A DNA stretch of 64,000 nucleotides. Source: Amblyornis subalaris. Its lineage: Eukaryota; Chordata; Aves; Passeriformes; Ptilonorhynchidae. Below are positions 35,954-43,982 of the stretch, one piece after another. The stretch spans positions 2,354,852-2,418,851 of the forward strand of contig JACAXG010000064.1 of assembly GCA_018881555.1 (NCBI GenBank). The letters are read 5' to 3'. The position numbers were made by a program, and so were the translations under genes. Every line of letters starts with the position of its first letter. Position 1 is the stretch's first letter. The notes under the pieces are model-generated. The model saw only the letters and a list, made by a program, of their open reading frames with translations, had not been told where the DNA came from and did no database searches.

Positions 35954-35970
35954 CTCCCCCCTTTTTTATT
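35954..35970 (-). promoter_or_regulatory. Internal polypurine tract between pol and env
   Basis: The element strand reads AATAAAAAAGGGGGGAG, starting just after the pol stop at 35,978-35,980. About 24 of 27 positions, including the A/T-rich upstream bases, match the 3' polypurine tract region at 34,654-34,680. It may act as a second plus-strand primer or be a relic of an earlier 3' end. Confidence 0.7.
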
Positions 35971-35977
35971 TAATAAA

Positions 35978-38695
35978 TTAAAAATCCTGATTATCATAAA
36001 TGTCCCTAGGAGTCGGTGGCTCTTCCGTTGTCCTACGTTTTCTCCTCCAGGCCGCTGCTGTTACATCCTTAGGTTCTTCCTGTGGTCTTTCTGGTGGTAC
36101 CTGGGATTGCAGAAAGGGTTTAACCCATTTCCCTGGGACCCATTTGAGACCCTGTGGGGTTTGGACACAAGCGTATCCTCGTCCCCAGGTAATTAATGGA
36201 AATGGGCCTTGGGTGGAAAGGGTCTCAGGGTCTTTGATGATGACCGGCGGGTGCTCCTTCAGTCTTGATGTCCTTGAGTTGGAAAAGTGTCGAAGAACTG
36301 GTGGGTTTGGTTCTTCGAAGGAGCAGTTTAAAAAGTTTATTGTAAACAACACTTTCGCGAGTCTAATCACTGGTACCTGAACCGTATCTTCGCCTTTTTG
36401 CAGCTCCAGCAGTCTTTTGATGGTTCTGTGAATCCTTTCCACCACCGACTGTCCAGTGGGGGAATGCGGGATGCCAGTGACATGGGCTACGCCTTATAGC
36501 TGTAAAAAGTTTTGGAAGGCTCGAGAGATGTATGCTGGTCCATTGTCCGTTTTAATCTGTTGGGGTACCCCCAGAGTGGCGAACGCTTGGGTTAGGTGAT
36601 TGACCACATCCTTGGCCTTTTCTCCCGCGTGTGCCGAAGCGAAGACTGCGCCGGAGAAGGTGTCCACCGAGACGTGCACGTATTTTTGTCTGCCGAACTC
36701 AGGTACATGGGTCATGTCAGTTTGCCATACTTCACAACTGCCCAGGCCCCGGGGATTAACCCCAGAGCCAAGAGATGGAAGCTGATGTCTCTGGCAGTTG
36801 GGGCATGTTGCCACAATAGCCTTTGCCTGGTCCCTGGTGAGATGGAACCGGCGAACCAAGGCTGGAGCGTTCTGATGGAACATGGCATGGCTCAGTTTTG
36901 CCTGTTGGAAGAGGTCTGGTACCGTCGAGAGGTGCGCCGGCATCGCTAATGCGTCCGCCCTCCGATTTCCCTCGGCGATGAAGCCTGGCAATGCGGAATG
37001 TGACCTTATGTGCATCACATAAAAGGGTTGCTCTCTGTGGGAGATAAGGTGAATCAGCTTAGAGAGCAAGCTATATATTTTTGGATTTGACACCTCCTTA
37101 AGCATCGCGTACTCTGCTCTCGCTGTGACGCCCGCTACGTAGGCCGAATCGGTAACCAAATTGAATGGTTCTTTGAACCTCTCAAATGCCCTGACCACTG
37201 CGGCTAACTCTGCAACCTGAGGTGATCCTTGGACCACCTCGACATCAGACTCCCACTTCTGAGTCTGAGGATCCTGAAGCCAGGTGATCACTGACTTGCA
37301 GGATGCTCCTGAGCCGTCTGTAAACAACGTCAAGGCATTGAGCGGTTTCTTGCTTTGTATCTGTTTTGGGATAATTTTGAGTGCCAATCGTAACAGGTTA
37401 TGTTTTGGATAATGGATTGAAATTTGGCCTGTGTAGCTGTCAAGAGTGTACTGGAGATTGTCATTTGTTTGCAAGAGATTTTCCAATTGGTCCAAATTTA
37501 ACGGCAGGTAAATGCACCTAAAGTCACATCCCGCGAGGGTTCGGAGCCGCACCCTCGCTTTGGTAATGAGCCTAGCCATCAGCTCCTGTGGCTGTGTGAT
37601 GCTTTTGGATGGTTGGTGCGAGAGGAAGACCCACTCGATGAGTAACAAGGGGTCCCTCTGCACTTCATCCCACTGGAAGATGACTCCATGTAAGTATGGC
37701 ATGTCCCCGAGGACAGCCAACCTGAACGGCAGTTTGTTATTACAACGGTGCACCTGTCTCGAAGATATGGCCTGTTGCACCTTCTCAATGGATCTCCTGG
37801 CATCTTCGGTCAGCGATCTTGGTGCTGTAAGCTCGCAGTCCCCCTTCAGCAGGTTGAACAGCGGGGCAAGGTCTTCCGTGGTGAGGCCAAGGAGTGGTCT
37901 AACCCAGTTGATGGTACCGCAGAGCTGGTGCAGCTCCTGTAAAGTCTTTGGATTATCATTGATCGCCACACTCTGGGGGGTGATGGTTCTCTCGGATATG
38001 GTTAACCCCAAGTACTTCCATGGACAGGTCCGTTGGACCTTTTCGGACTGTATCTCGAAGCCCTCCTCTTGCAAGGCCTTTAAGACCTGCGACAGAGTCC
38101 AGTTCACATAGCTCTGTGTGGGGGCGCACACCAGCAAATCGTCCATATAGTGATAGATAATAGCTTTGTTGGCCATTTTCCGGATGGGTGAAAGAATGCG
38201 AGCGACGTACCACTGGCATATGGTTGGGCTGTTCTTCATCCCTTGGGGAAGGACCCGCCAGTGGTACCGCCGCATGGGAGCTTCTCGGTTTACAGATGGT
38301 ACGGAGAACGCGAACCGGGGGGCGTCTTTTGGGTGGAGGGGAATGTTGAAAAAACAATCTTTAATATCAATGACTGCCAGCTTCCACTTTTGTGGAAGCA
38401 TTGCCGGCGATGGCATTCCGGGCTGCAGAGGTCCCATGTCCTCAATGGCATCGTTTATCTTACGCAGGTCGTGGAGGAGTCGCCACCTGTCCTTCCCCGG
38501 CTTCCGAATCACGAAAACCGGGGAATTCCAGGGGCTATTCGAGGGCTCGATGTTACCCTTTTGTAACTGCTCCTCCACGAGAGCGTTGAGCGCTTCTAAT
38601 TTTGGTTTTGCAAGGGGCCACTGATCCACCCACACTGGAGAATCAGTCTTCCAATTTAGTGCCTGGGTGGCGCGCTCCACAGTGGCCCTTCCTAA
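35978..38695 (-). pseudogene. pol: pol, reverse transcriptase / RNase H / integrase with one in-frame stop
   Basis: Reached by a -1 shift at 38,695-38,701 from pro. Numbering from that codon: reverse transcriptase has the IDIKD motif A near residue 110 and YMDD at 183-186 (38,138-38,149). RNase H shows its acidic residues at about D460 (TDGSG), E496, D516 and D581. Integrase has the HHCC zinc site (H603, H607, C631, C634) and catalytic D660 and D717. An in-frame TAA at 36,494-36,496 (codon 734) stops translation inside the catalytic core. The same frame then continues open to 35,978, carrying the catalytic Glu 35 residues after D717 and a C-terminal DNA-binding region with a WGRGY...KWV pattern. 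No frame change occurs at the stop, so this is a point nonsense change. Reverse transcriptase and RNase H keep all key residues seen. The YMDD and DX35E patterns suit class II retroviruses. Confidence 0.95.
36494..36496 (-). other. In-frame TAA in integrase
   Basis: Single nonsense codon in pol; the frame is open for 733 codons before it and 171 codons after it. It separates the second catalytic Asp from the catalytic Glu. Confidence 0.93.
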
Positions 38696-39423
38696 AAATC
38701 CCGAGGCCGAGATGGAATTTCGACCCGGGCTCCCCATTGGGACATAAGATCTCTGCCCCACAATGTCAAGCCGGAGTCCGCAATGTAGGGTTTGATTGTT
38801 GCAACCCTACCCTCCGGACTTTCCACCTGAACTAGATGTTTAGATCTTAATGCAGTCAGGGTACCTCCAATCCCCATCATTACGCCCTCCTCCGGACGCT
38901 GCTCCCATTGTGATGGCCACTCGTTGGAGCTAATGACAGTGACGTCCGCTCCTGTGTCCATCATTCCCGTAAGTGTCACCTTTCCTCCCTGTGTCTGAAG
39001 NTTNCACTTCAGCATNGGNTTNTNNCNTCCTACNACCTCCGCCCACATAACNGANGGCTTCCCTATGGGNANCACGATNGCNTGGGTGATAGGGCTCNTG
39101 GCAGGAAGGAAATANGGNGGNTGNTGACACTTAACGTGAACGATGAACTGCCCATCCTGATTTGNTCTGACGACTGCTGGNGTTATTTCTATTTCNGGTG
39201 GTGTANTCGCCGCATTCCCTACCACAAAAATGTCGGTGTNNGGNANGGTGGTGGAAAGACTCACTGCGANGAGGNGTCGCTGCACGGAGCTGANGTGTTC
39301 CGGTTCTGTTGTGTAAACGTCAGTCCAGTGATTATTGTCGTTGTTTGTAGTATTGTTGTACTGATTGACGGCTGCTCCACTTCTGTCATGGCGCGGGGCC
39401 GTCTCGCCGCGCTCTCTTATTGG
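38692..39423 (-). CDS. pro: pro, retroviral aspartic protease
   Basis: Open frame of 243 codons entered by a -1 shift at the end of gag. The C-terminal part (from about 39,010) is a retropepsin: the catalytic D-T-G is at 38,950-38,958 in the context MMDTGADVT, followed by a glycine-rich flap (GIGG) and the closing LWGRDLM helix motif. The enzyme acts as a dimer to cut the Gag and Gag-Pro-Pol precursors. The N-terminal 130 or so residues are of uncertain nature. Betaretroviruses carry a dUTPase here, and a few weak features allow that, but 31 N bases between 39,001 and 39,294 prevent a decision. The protein overlaps pol by only a few bases at its stop. No start codon is expected, because translation comes from gag. 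Confidence 0.9.
   Translation of the reverse strand, partial: PIRERGETAPRHDRSGAAVNQYNNTTNNDNNHWTDVYTTEPEHXSSVQRXLXAVSLSTTXXXTDIFVVGNAAXTPXEIEIXPAVVRXNQDGQFIVHVKCXXXXYFLPAXSPITXXIVXPIGKXXVMWAEXVGXXXXMLKXXLQTQGGKVTLTGMMDTGADVTVISSNEWPSQWEQRPEEGVMMGIGGTLTALRSKHLVQVESPEGRVATIKPYIADSGLTLWGRDLMSQWGARVEIPSRPRDF
38695..38701 (-). promoter_or_regulatory. pro-pol -1 ribosomal frameshift site
   Basis: The element strand reads G GAT TTT directly before the pro stop TAG, in the correct phase (GAT and TTT are pro codons). GGATTT-type heptamers are used at pro-pol junctions of betaretroviruses. The frame moves from coordinates divisible by 3 to the -1 frame used by pol. I see no strong downstream pseudoknot, only a weak GTGG/CCAC hairpin. 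Confidence 0.75.
39367..39412 (-). promoter_or_regulatory. H-type pseudoknot after the gag-pro slippery site
   Basis: On the element strand, stem 1 pairs GCGCGG (39,407-39,412) with CCGCGC (39,391-39,396). The loop contains GACGGC (39,398-39,403), which pairs with GCCGTC (39,367-39,372) as stem 2. There is one unpaired base between the stems and an 18-base second loop. Stem 1 starts 10 bases after the slippery heptamer. Confidence 0.75.
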
Positions 39424-41246
39424 TTTCCCGCNGGTGAGTTGGTAGGTGGCTGTCCCGCTTTGGCTGTGCCACCTGGGGAAAACCTCTTAAAATTCTTGTT
39501 ATTTTTCTGTCTGCAATCCTTAGCCCAGTATCCTTTTCTGCCACAGTTATGGCATGCACCCGGGGGGTTGTATGATCTCCTAGGCCCTTGCTTGTACGAT
39601 GTTTCAACTGCCCCTATATTTATGTTCTCCTTCCTTCTTTTTGTTGGGTCAGGCTCTACCACTGCGAGCCTCGTACAGGCTTCAATCATCTGCGTTAGGG
39701 AAGGGGGAGGATCAAAAGGAAGCGCCAGTATGACCCTTCTGCAGGTCTCGTTACAGTTGGCTTTCGCCAACTCCTTTAGCATTTCCTCCCGCATTCCCGC
39801 GCTTTGGATTTGTTTATTAATTAATTGTTTGAGCCTGTCCACGAAATCTATAAATGGCTCCGAAGGACCTTGTTTAATCGCGGTGTAACTCGCAGTGGGA
39901 GCTTGTTTAGGGGGCATTAGATTTAGTGCCCTTTCAGCTGCTAGAGTGCTAGCCTCTAGGGCAGGCCTAGGAATAAGAATTGCCTGATCTTGGGCTCGCG
40001 TAAAATCTCCCTCCCCGGTGAGGTGTTCCATTGTTAAATTAGCATTGCCATCTTGTAAGATCAAGTTCGGGAGAGCGTCCCTTAAGAGTCTCCGCCATGC
40101 TGCCTCCCAAAGTAGATACTCAGATGGTGTCAAGAGACACGATAGAACATTTTTGATGTCGTGGGGGACCAGTGTGTTTGATGTAAAAGTAGCATGGAGG
40201 AGGCTCTTAAAGTACTCGCTCTCGCGACCAAATTCCTTTTGGGCCTTACACACTTCTTTCAAGTTTTGATAACCAAATGGTTCCCATCTTGGGTTTAGGC
40301 CTAAGCGGTTATATATAACTGGGGCCACTAATGGATGGTCAGCCTTGGGAGAACTACTTCCGGTCCCGGGAGCGTGGGAACCGGAAGGTAGGCCGTGGGA
40401 ACCGGAAGGAGCAACCGGATGGGAGGGGCCGGAAGTGGGGCGTGAGAGGGCGGAGTCCCAGGAGAGGTGGGGTTTCCCGACGCCGTGGGAGGGACCCGAC
40501 GCAGACACACCCATCGACGCTGTAGGGGCGGGACCCGACGCAAGGGAGGGGCCCGAGGTCGACACTTCCGGGGGGAAAAGGGAAGAGGCGGGGTAATTAA
40601 GGTGCGAGAGATTTTGGGAAGAAGAAGACAAGATGGGGGGTCTCGCCACGTGGCGCCCACCATCTTGTCCTCTACCCTCTGGTCCGCCATTTTGTAACAC
40701 ACAACCTGGGTTTAGAACTGAGGGTAAAGGGTTAGGAAAGTGGTCTGAGGGAAAGTCCAAAGTAGCCTGGCCAGGGCCACCTTGGCAAGGGTGCAAAGTA
40801 GATCTGGAGGAGCCAGGGAGACGGTCGCAGCCCTGCGTCAACTGACGGTCTGCTCTCTCCAGCCTACTCTGCTTAAGGATAGAGGTTCTGGGGACTCGGG
40901 GTGAGGAAAGTGGGGTACAGGGAAAACCTTCTGAACTAGGGTTGGATTTCTGCCTATCCTCCCTCTTGCCCTTCGTCATCATTACATCTCTGATTTTTAC
41001 AAGCAAGGGAAGGAACTTCTCAACTGAACTATCTCCCCTTCTCATAGATAGTACAAGCATTTCGTCTACCGCCTTCCAGAAGGAAACCTTCTGGATTTGT
41101 TCTGATGTTACCTGCGGTAGGTGGCAGAAAATCCACTTTACAAACTTCTTTAACATCCCCTTATTAAATTTGATACCCTCCCCCTTTAGGGAATCCCCAA
41201 CTTGGACGAAAATCTCCCTCTGGGCTCGGGAAAGCTTCACACCCAT
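39417..41246 (-). CDS. gag: gag, structural polyprotein
   Basis: Open frame of 609 codons. I chose the ATG at 41,246 because it gives an N-terminal Met-Gly (myristoylation) and the start MGVKLSRAQ typical of beta-like matrix proteins; an in-frame ATG 27 codons upstream lacks this. Order: matrix (about 1-95); a long Ser/Pro/Gly-rich linker (about 100-310) with a possible YPx3L late motif (YPASSL); capsid with the major homology region (IKQGPSEPF...DFVDRL); then one zinc knuckle at 39,513-39,554. In that knuckle the spacing C-x2-C-x4-[H]-x4-C is kept, but the His position is Tyr (codon 39,528-39,530). No second knuckle is seen, and a basic Lys/Arg-rich tail follows. The frame has no stops; one N lies near the end. 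It is translated from unspliced RNA and extended into pro and pol by frameshifting. Confidence 0.95.
   Translation of the reverse strand: MGVKLSRAQREIFVQVGDSLKGEGIKFNKGMLKKFVKWIFCHLPQVTSEQIQKVSFWKAVDEMLVLSMRRGDSSVEKFLPLLVKIRDVMMTKGKREDRQKSNPSSEGFPCTPLSSPRVPRTSILKQSRLERADRQLTQGCDRLPGSSRSTLHPCQGGPGQATLDFPSDHFPNPLPSVLNPGCVLQNGGPEGRGQDGGRHVARPPILSSSSQNLSHLNYPASSLFPPEVSTSGPSLASGPAPTASMGVSASGPSHGVGKPHLSWDSALSRPTSGPSHPVAPSGSHGLPSGSHAPGTGSSSPKADHPLVAPVIYNRLGLNPRWEPFGYQNLKEVCKAQKEFGRESEYFKSLLHATFTSNTLVPHDIKNVLSCLLTPSEYLLWEAAWRRLLRDALPNLILQDGNANLTMEHLTGEGDFTRAQDQAILIPRPALEASTLAAERALNLMPPKQAPTASYTAIKQGPSEPFIDFVDRLKQLINKQIQSAGMREEMLKELAKANCNETCRRVILALPFDPPPSLTQMIEACTRLAVVEPDPTKRRKENINIGAVETSYKQGPRRSYNPPGACHNCGRKGYWAKDCRQKNNKNFKRFSPGGTAKAGQPPTNSXAGNQ
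39423..39429 (-). promoter_or_regulatory. gag-pro -1 ribosomal frameshift site
   Basis: The element strand reads G GGA AAC, in phase with gag (GGA and AAC are gag codons), two codons before the gag stop TAA. GGGAAAC is a known retroviral slippery heptamer. A -1 shift leads exactly into the pro frame, which is open from this point to 38,692. Confidence 0.9.
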
Positions 41247-41620
41247 TTTTCTCTTACTTAATTCCCGACGCCCAAAATTCACCCCTGGCCGGAAAAATGT
41301 TAAATAAACTAAAACTTGAGGGGCCAATCGAGACGTGAAGTCTCTTCCACACCTTTATCCCCTAACTCGGGATACTTACCTCCCGGCGTCCCGGTGAGGC
41401 TTCAGGGTCCCTCAAACCAAAACTCCGACCAAGGTCCTCCGGCTTTGGATCGTCTCCCTTTCTTCTTTCTTGGTGGGTGTCCTGGAGATGCGATCCACTC
41501 TCGGAGCACCGCACTCTAAAACGAGGCGTGCTGCGACGAGAGTTCCGTGGTCCCGTGGGGCTCGATCTCTTGCCACTCTCACTGGCAAGGACGCCTGAAG
41601 GAACCCTCTCGAAGGAGAGT
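41247..41620 (-). other. Proviral leader between primer-binding site and gag
   Basis: About 375 bp of GC-rich 5' leader holding the splice donor. The packaging signal would be expected here, but I cannot identify it by eye. Confidence 0.6.
41374..41380 (-). promoter_or_regulatory. Predicted major splice donor
   Basis: The element strand reads GGGAG|GTAAGT, a full consensus donor in the leader, with the last exon base at 41,380. It pairs logically with the acceptor before env. Confidence 0.65.
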
Positions 41621-41638
41621 TCCTCACACGGGGCACCA
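41621..41638 (-). promoter_or_regulatory. Primer-binding site for elongator tRNA-Met
   Basis: The element strand reads TGGTGCCCCGTGTGAGGA, two bases after the 5' LTR. By recollection, all 18 bases are complementary to the 3' end of one vertebrate elongator tRNA-Met (CAT) isodecoder, including the CCA. It does not match the usual Lys, Trp, Pro or initiator Met sites. Confidence 0.8.
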
Positions 41639-41759
41639 CCTGCGGCGCTGCTGCAGACTAGGTGAGTCCGATATTAAGACCTCGCTAAAGAGTACACAGC
41701 ACCGCCTTCTGAGTGCCCTTGCCGAGGAGCTATGGCTCCTCCTTAGGAGCGATTGAGGC

Positions 41760-41765
41760 TTTATA
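41760..41765 (-). promoter_or_regulatory. Second TATA-like motif in the 5' LTR
   Basis: The element strand reads CATATAAAGCC. The same place in the 3' LTR (34,212-34,217) reads TTTAAA. It lies within the divergent patch and could be a cryptic second promoter or chance. Confidence 0.3.
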
Positions 41766-41862
41766 TGCTGGTCTCTCAGCTGCTCTACCTGCCTGTATGC
41801 CCACGGACGCGCCGCCGGAGACAAAGAATGAGAGAGAGGCTCTTTCCTTGGAGTCCAGAGGG

Positions 41863-41868
41863 TTTAAT
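41863..41868 (-). terminator. ATTAAA poly(A) signal in R
   Basis: ATTAAA on the element strand, about 50 bp after the TATA box, placing it in a short R region just after the inferred transcription start (about 41,890). Confidence 0.55.
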
Positions 41869-41917
41869 CTCTAGGGGGTCCAGAGGGAAAGAACAGGGAA
41901 CAGTGTTGTGCAGGGGA

Positions 41918-41924
41918 TTTTATA
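41918..41924 (-). promoter_or_regulatory. Main LTR TATA box
   Basis: The element strand reads CCGTATAAAATCC. The inferred start of transcription is 25-30 bp further left. The same motif lies at 34,370-34,376 in the 3' LTR. Confidence 0.7.
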
Positions 41925-41958
41925 CGGAGAACAAAGGAGGCGGGGAAAGGGAATACAA

Positions 41959-41963
41959 CCAAT
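41959..41963 (-). promoter_or_regulatory. Inverted CCAAT box upstream of the LTR TATA box
   Basis: ATTGG on the element strand, about 35 bp before the TATA box, identical in both LTRs. Confidence 0.4.
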
Positions 41964-42201
41964 AGGATAGGGATATGGGGGTGGTAACTTAGGGTACAGA
42001 ACAAATGGGAAAGCAGGGTAGGCGGGAGTACAAACAGGGGACCAACCACGAACCGAATAACCTGGAACTTTCTGGAACAGGGGGATGTGTCCTCAAACTT
42101 CTTCTCCGCCCTCGGATCCTCCTTCTTCCACCCATTGGAGGGCGAGTACTTGATGTACATTGTCTTGCCACAGCCCTCGAGAGGGCTGTGTCACCCCAAC
42201 A

Positions 42202-42207
42202 CCCTCT
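42202..42207. repeat. Target-site duplication, right copy
   Basis: CCCTCT directly after the right LTR, identical to 34,087-34,092. Confidence 0.9.
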
Positions 42208-43982
42208 CTCTCTTCCTTTATCATTCATCCATCACCACTGCATCTATCTAAATGCTCCCCCTCTACAAACATCATGCATGATTAGATATCCCTTATAACC
42301 TCCTCTGCCTCCTCTCTGCCCTGCCCAGACTCACANAGTGCCTCTGAATAGTGCCATTAGCCACCGAATATTCACAGCAGTGCTGCTGTTCAAGGTAACA
42401 CTTTTATTTTCTCCAGCACAGCATCACAGCTGACTTACAGCCCTTGCTCAGAGGGAAAGCAAAGCTGAGCCATTCTCTCATCTCATTCTCAAATGTAAAG
42501 TAGTTAAGAGTTATAGGAAGCTATTTCTTTATTGCTTTTGTGCTCCTGTCCCTTTAGCCACCTACACAGCTGCCAGAGGATTTAAGATGCCGACAGAGAA
42601 GGGGAGATAAATCTTGCAGCAATGATGGGAGATGCAACCACCTGCTGCCAGGGACTGTCACACTTTCAGGGTGGGAAGGTGCAGAAGCATGCAGAGGTCT
42701 GGATTTTGGCCACAAAAATGCAGAGAGATGATAAACCTGGCTTGGAAGGATGTGCCTTGTGGCCTNACGGTGCTGCTCAGCTGAGGAGCAGGAGATTCCA
42801 ATAGTGAGGAAGGGAGTTTATCTGAGTGTCAGCTCTGCTTGTAACCTGACAAGGTCAGGGCAAAGGCCACTGTCTGCTGGCTTCACCAACAGATAATGGT
42901 CCCTTGGATTTGTCACACGATGATAACCTTGAAAGTGGTAATGCCACAAATTCCTTCAGCAAAAACATATCAGAGATCTCCGAGGCAGGGGAGATTTTAG
43001 ATAATGGTTGGGGAGACAGAGATAGAAGGAAGGACTTTTTTTAGTGCACTGTGATGGATAATGTCAGTTTTATGTGTCTGGGTTTGATATGTTTCTTGAA
43101 ATTAGGATGTCAGATGGGCTGTCAGGAACAAGAAGAGCCTGTTCTTTCCTTTGGACTCCTCCTGAACCCACTCCTGACAAGCAGCAGTTGAACACACAGT
43201 GCAACAGGTGAGGAAATCCCAGCATAGAGTTGAAGATCTGCAGACCCCAAAGACACCAAGAAATGACCAGGAGGCTGGGGCAGATCTCAGGGAGGACAGG
43301 AACTTGNTAAAGGGGAGAGACAAGTGGGCAGGGTTTGATGCTGCTCAGAAATCNACTGAGTTAATTAAAAGTCATGCAAGGACACAGTGGGTAAATGAGT
43401 GCTGTGTGGAAACCTTTTAATAGATTTTCTGTCTGACAAAGATAAAATGCTTTTNCACAACAGTTGTGCCACTTCCCAGGGTAGAACCAACCCTATTAGT
43501 GTGGAGGTAGCTGGGCAATTTCTGGACACGTGCAAGGAATGGAGTCACCTCAGCTTAACAAGTTNTTTCTCGTTAGCTGAGCACTGTTAGTGACTGAATG
43601 CACGAGCCTTACGTGCAGCGAGTGCAGAGTGAAAAGTTTTGACTCAAACGGCCACCAAATATTTCCCTCATTTCTTAGAGCTGGACAGGAGAAATTTATT
43701 TTCATCTGATGATATTGGCTTAGAAGATTGCTTTTCTCCAGAAACCTTTGGGATTGGTTTACCTTTAAATAGTTTCATGGCAGCTGCATCATCAATGCTC
43801 CCCAGATCCCACAGTCCTGACCTGGGCTGTGGGAGTTATAGAGNTTATGGCATGAACTGGAGGGTATTTGGCACACTGGATAATGCTGATGGGAAGGGCA
43901 ATGGCTTGTAGTCCTATTGACCTATTTCCTCTGCTTTTCCTTAGGTTGAAGGATCTTTAGAGGGGTAAAATGTCTTCCCTTG
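42208..43982. other. Right host flank, nothing recognised
   Basis: Begins in a CT-rich tract. No CR1, LTR or exon signature. Confidence 0.6.

Larger units (their letters stand above)
34093..42201 (-). mobile_element. Endogenous retrovirus, class II (beta-like gag-pro-pol, alpha-like env)
   Basis: A nearly complete provirus of about 8.1 kb read from right to left. It has two 561-bp LTRs with TG...CA ends, a 6-bp target-site duplication, a primer-binding site for elongator tRNA-Met, gag, pro and pol in three frames linked by two -1 shifts, a spliced env and a terminal polypurine tract. Gag and pro are open; pol and env each carry one in-frame TAA. The three-frame gag/pro/pol layout is that of betaretroviruses, whereas the env transmembrane subunit resembles the alpharetrovirus type. 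The LTRs differ at only two clear positions outside one divergent 95-bp patch, so the insertion is probably fairly young. The element is more GC-rich than the surrounding host DNA. It is not expected to be competent as it stands. Confidence 0.97.
41641..42201 (-). repeat. 5' LTR of the provirus
   Basis: 561 bp with TG...CA ends, next to the primer-binding site, so it is the 5' copy. The element begins with TGTTGGGGTGACACAGCC at 42,201. It holds a TATA box, an inverted CCAAT box and an ATTAAA signal. The divergent patch relative to the 3' LTR is 41,714-41,808. Confidence 0.96.

Noticed and set aside
37512..38111. 199-codon open frame on the plus strand
   Set aside because: Lies antisense to reverse transcriptase, whose catalytic motifs are clear on the other strand; a shadow frame.
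39136..39888. 250-codon open frame on the plus strand
   Set aside because: Antisense to pro and the end of gag and crosses many N bases; a shadow frame.
40328..40702. 124-codon proline-rich frame on the minus strand
   Set aside because: Alternative frame of the gag Ser/Pro/Gly linker; its composition follows from the GC-rich repeats in the real frame.
41247..41327. Upstream in-frame ATG for gag at 41,327
   Set aside because: The ATG at 41,246 gives the Met-Gly start and beta-like matrix beginning; the 27 upstream codons look like leader.
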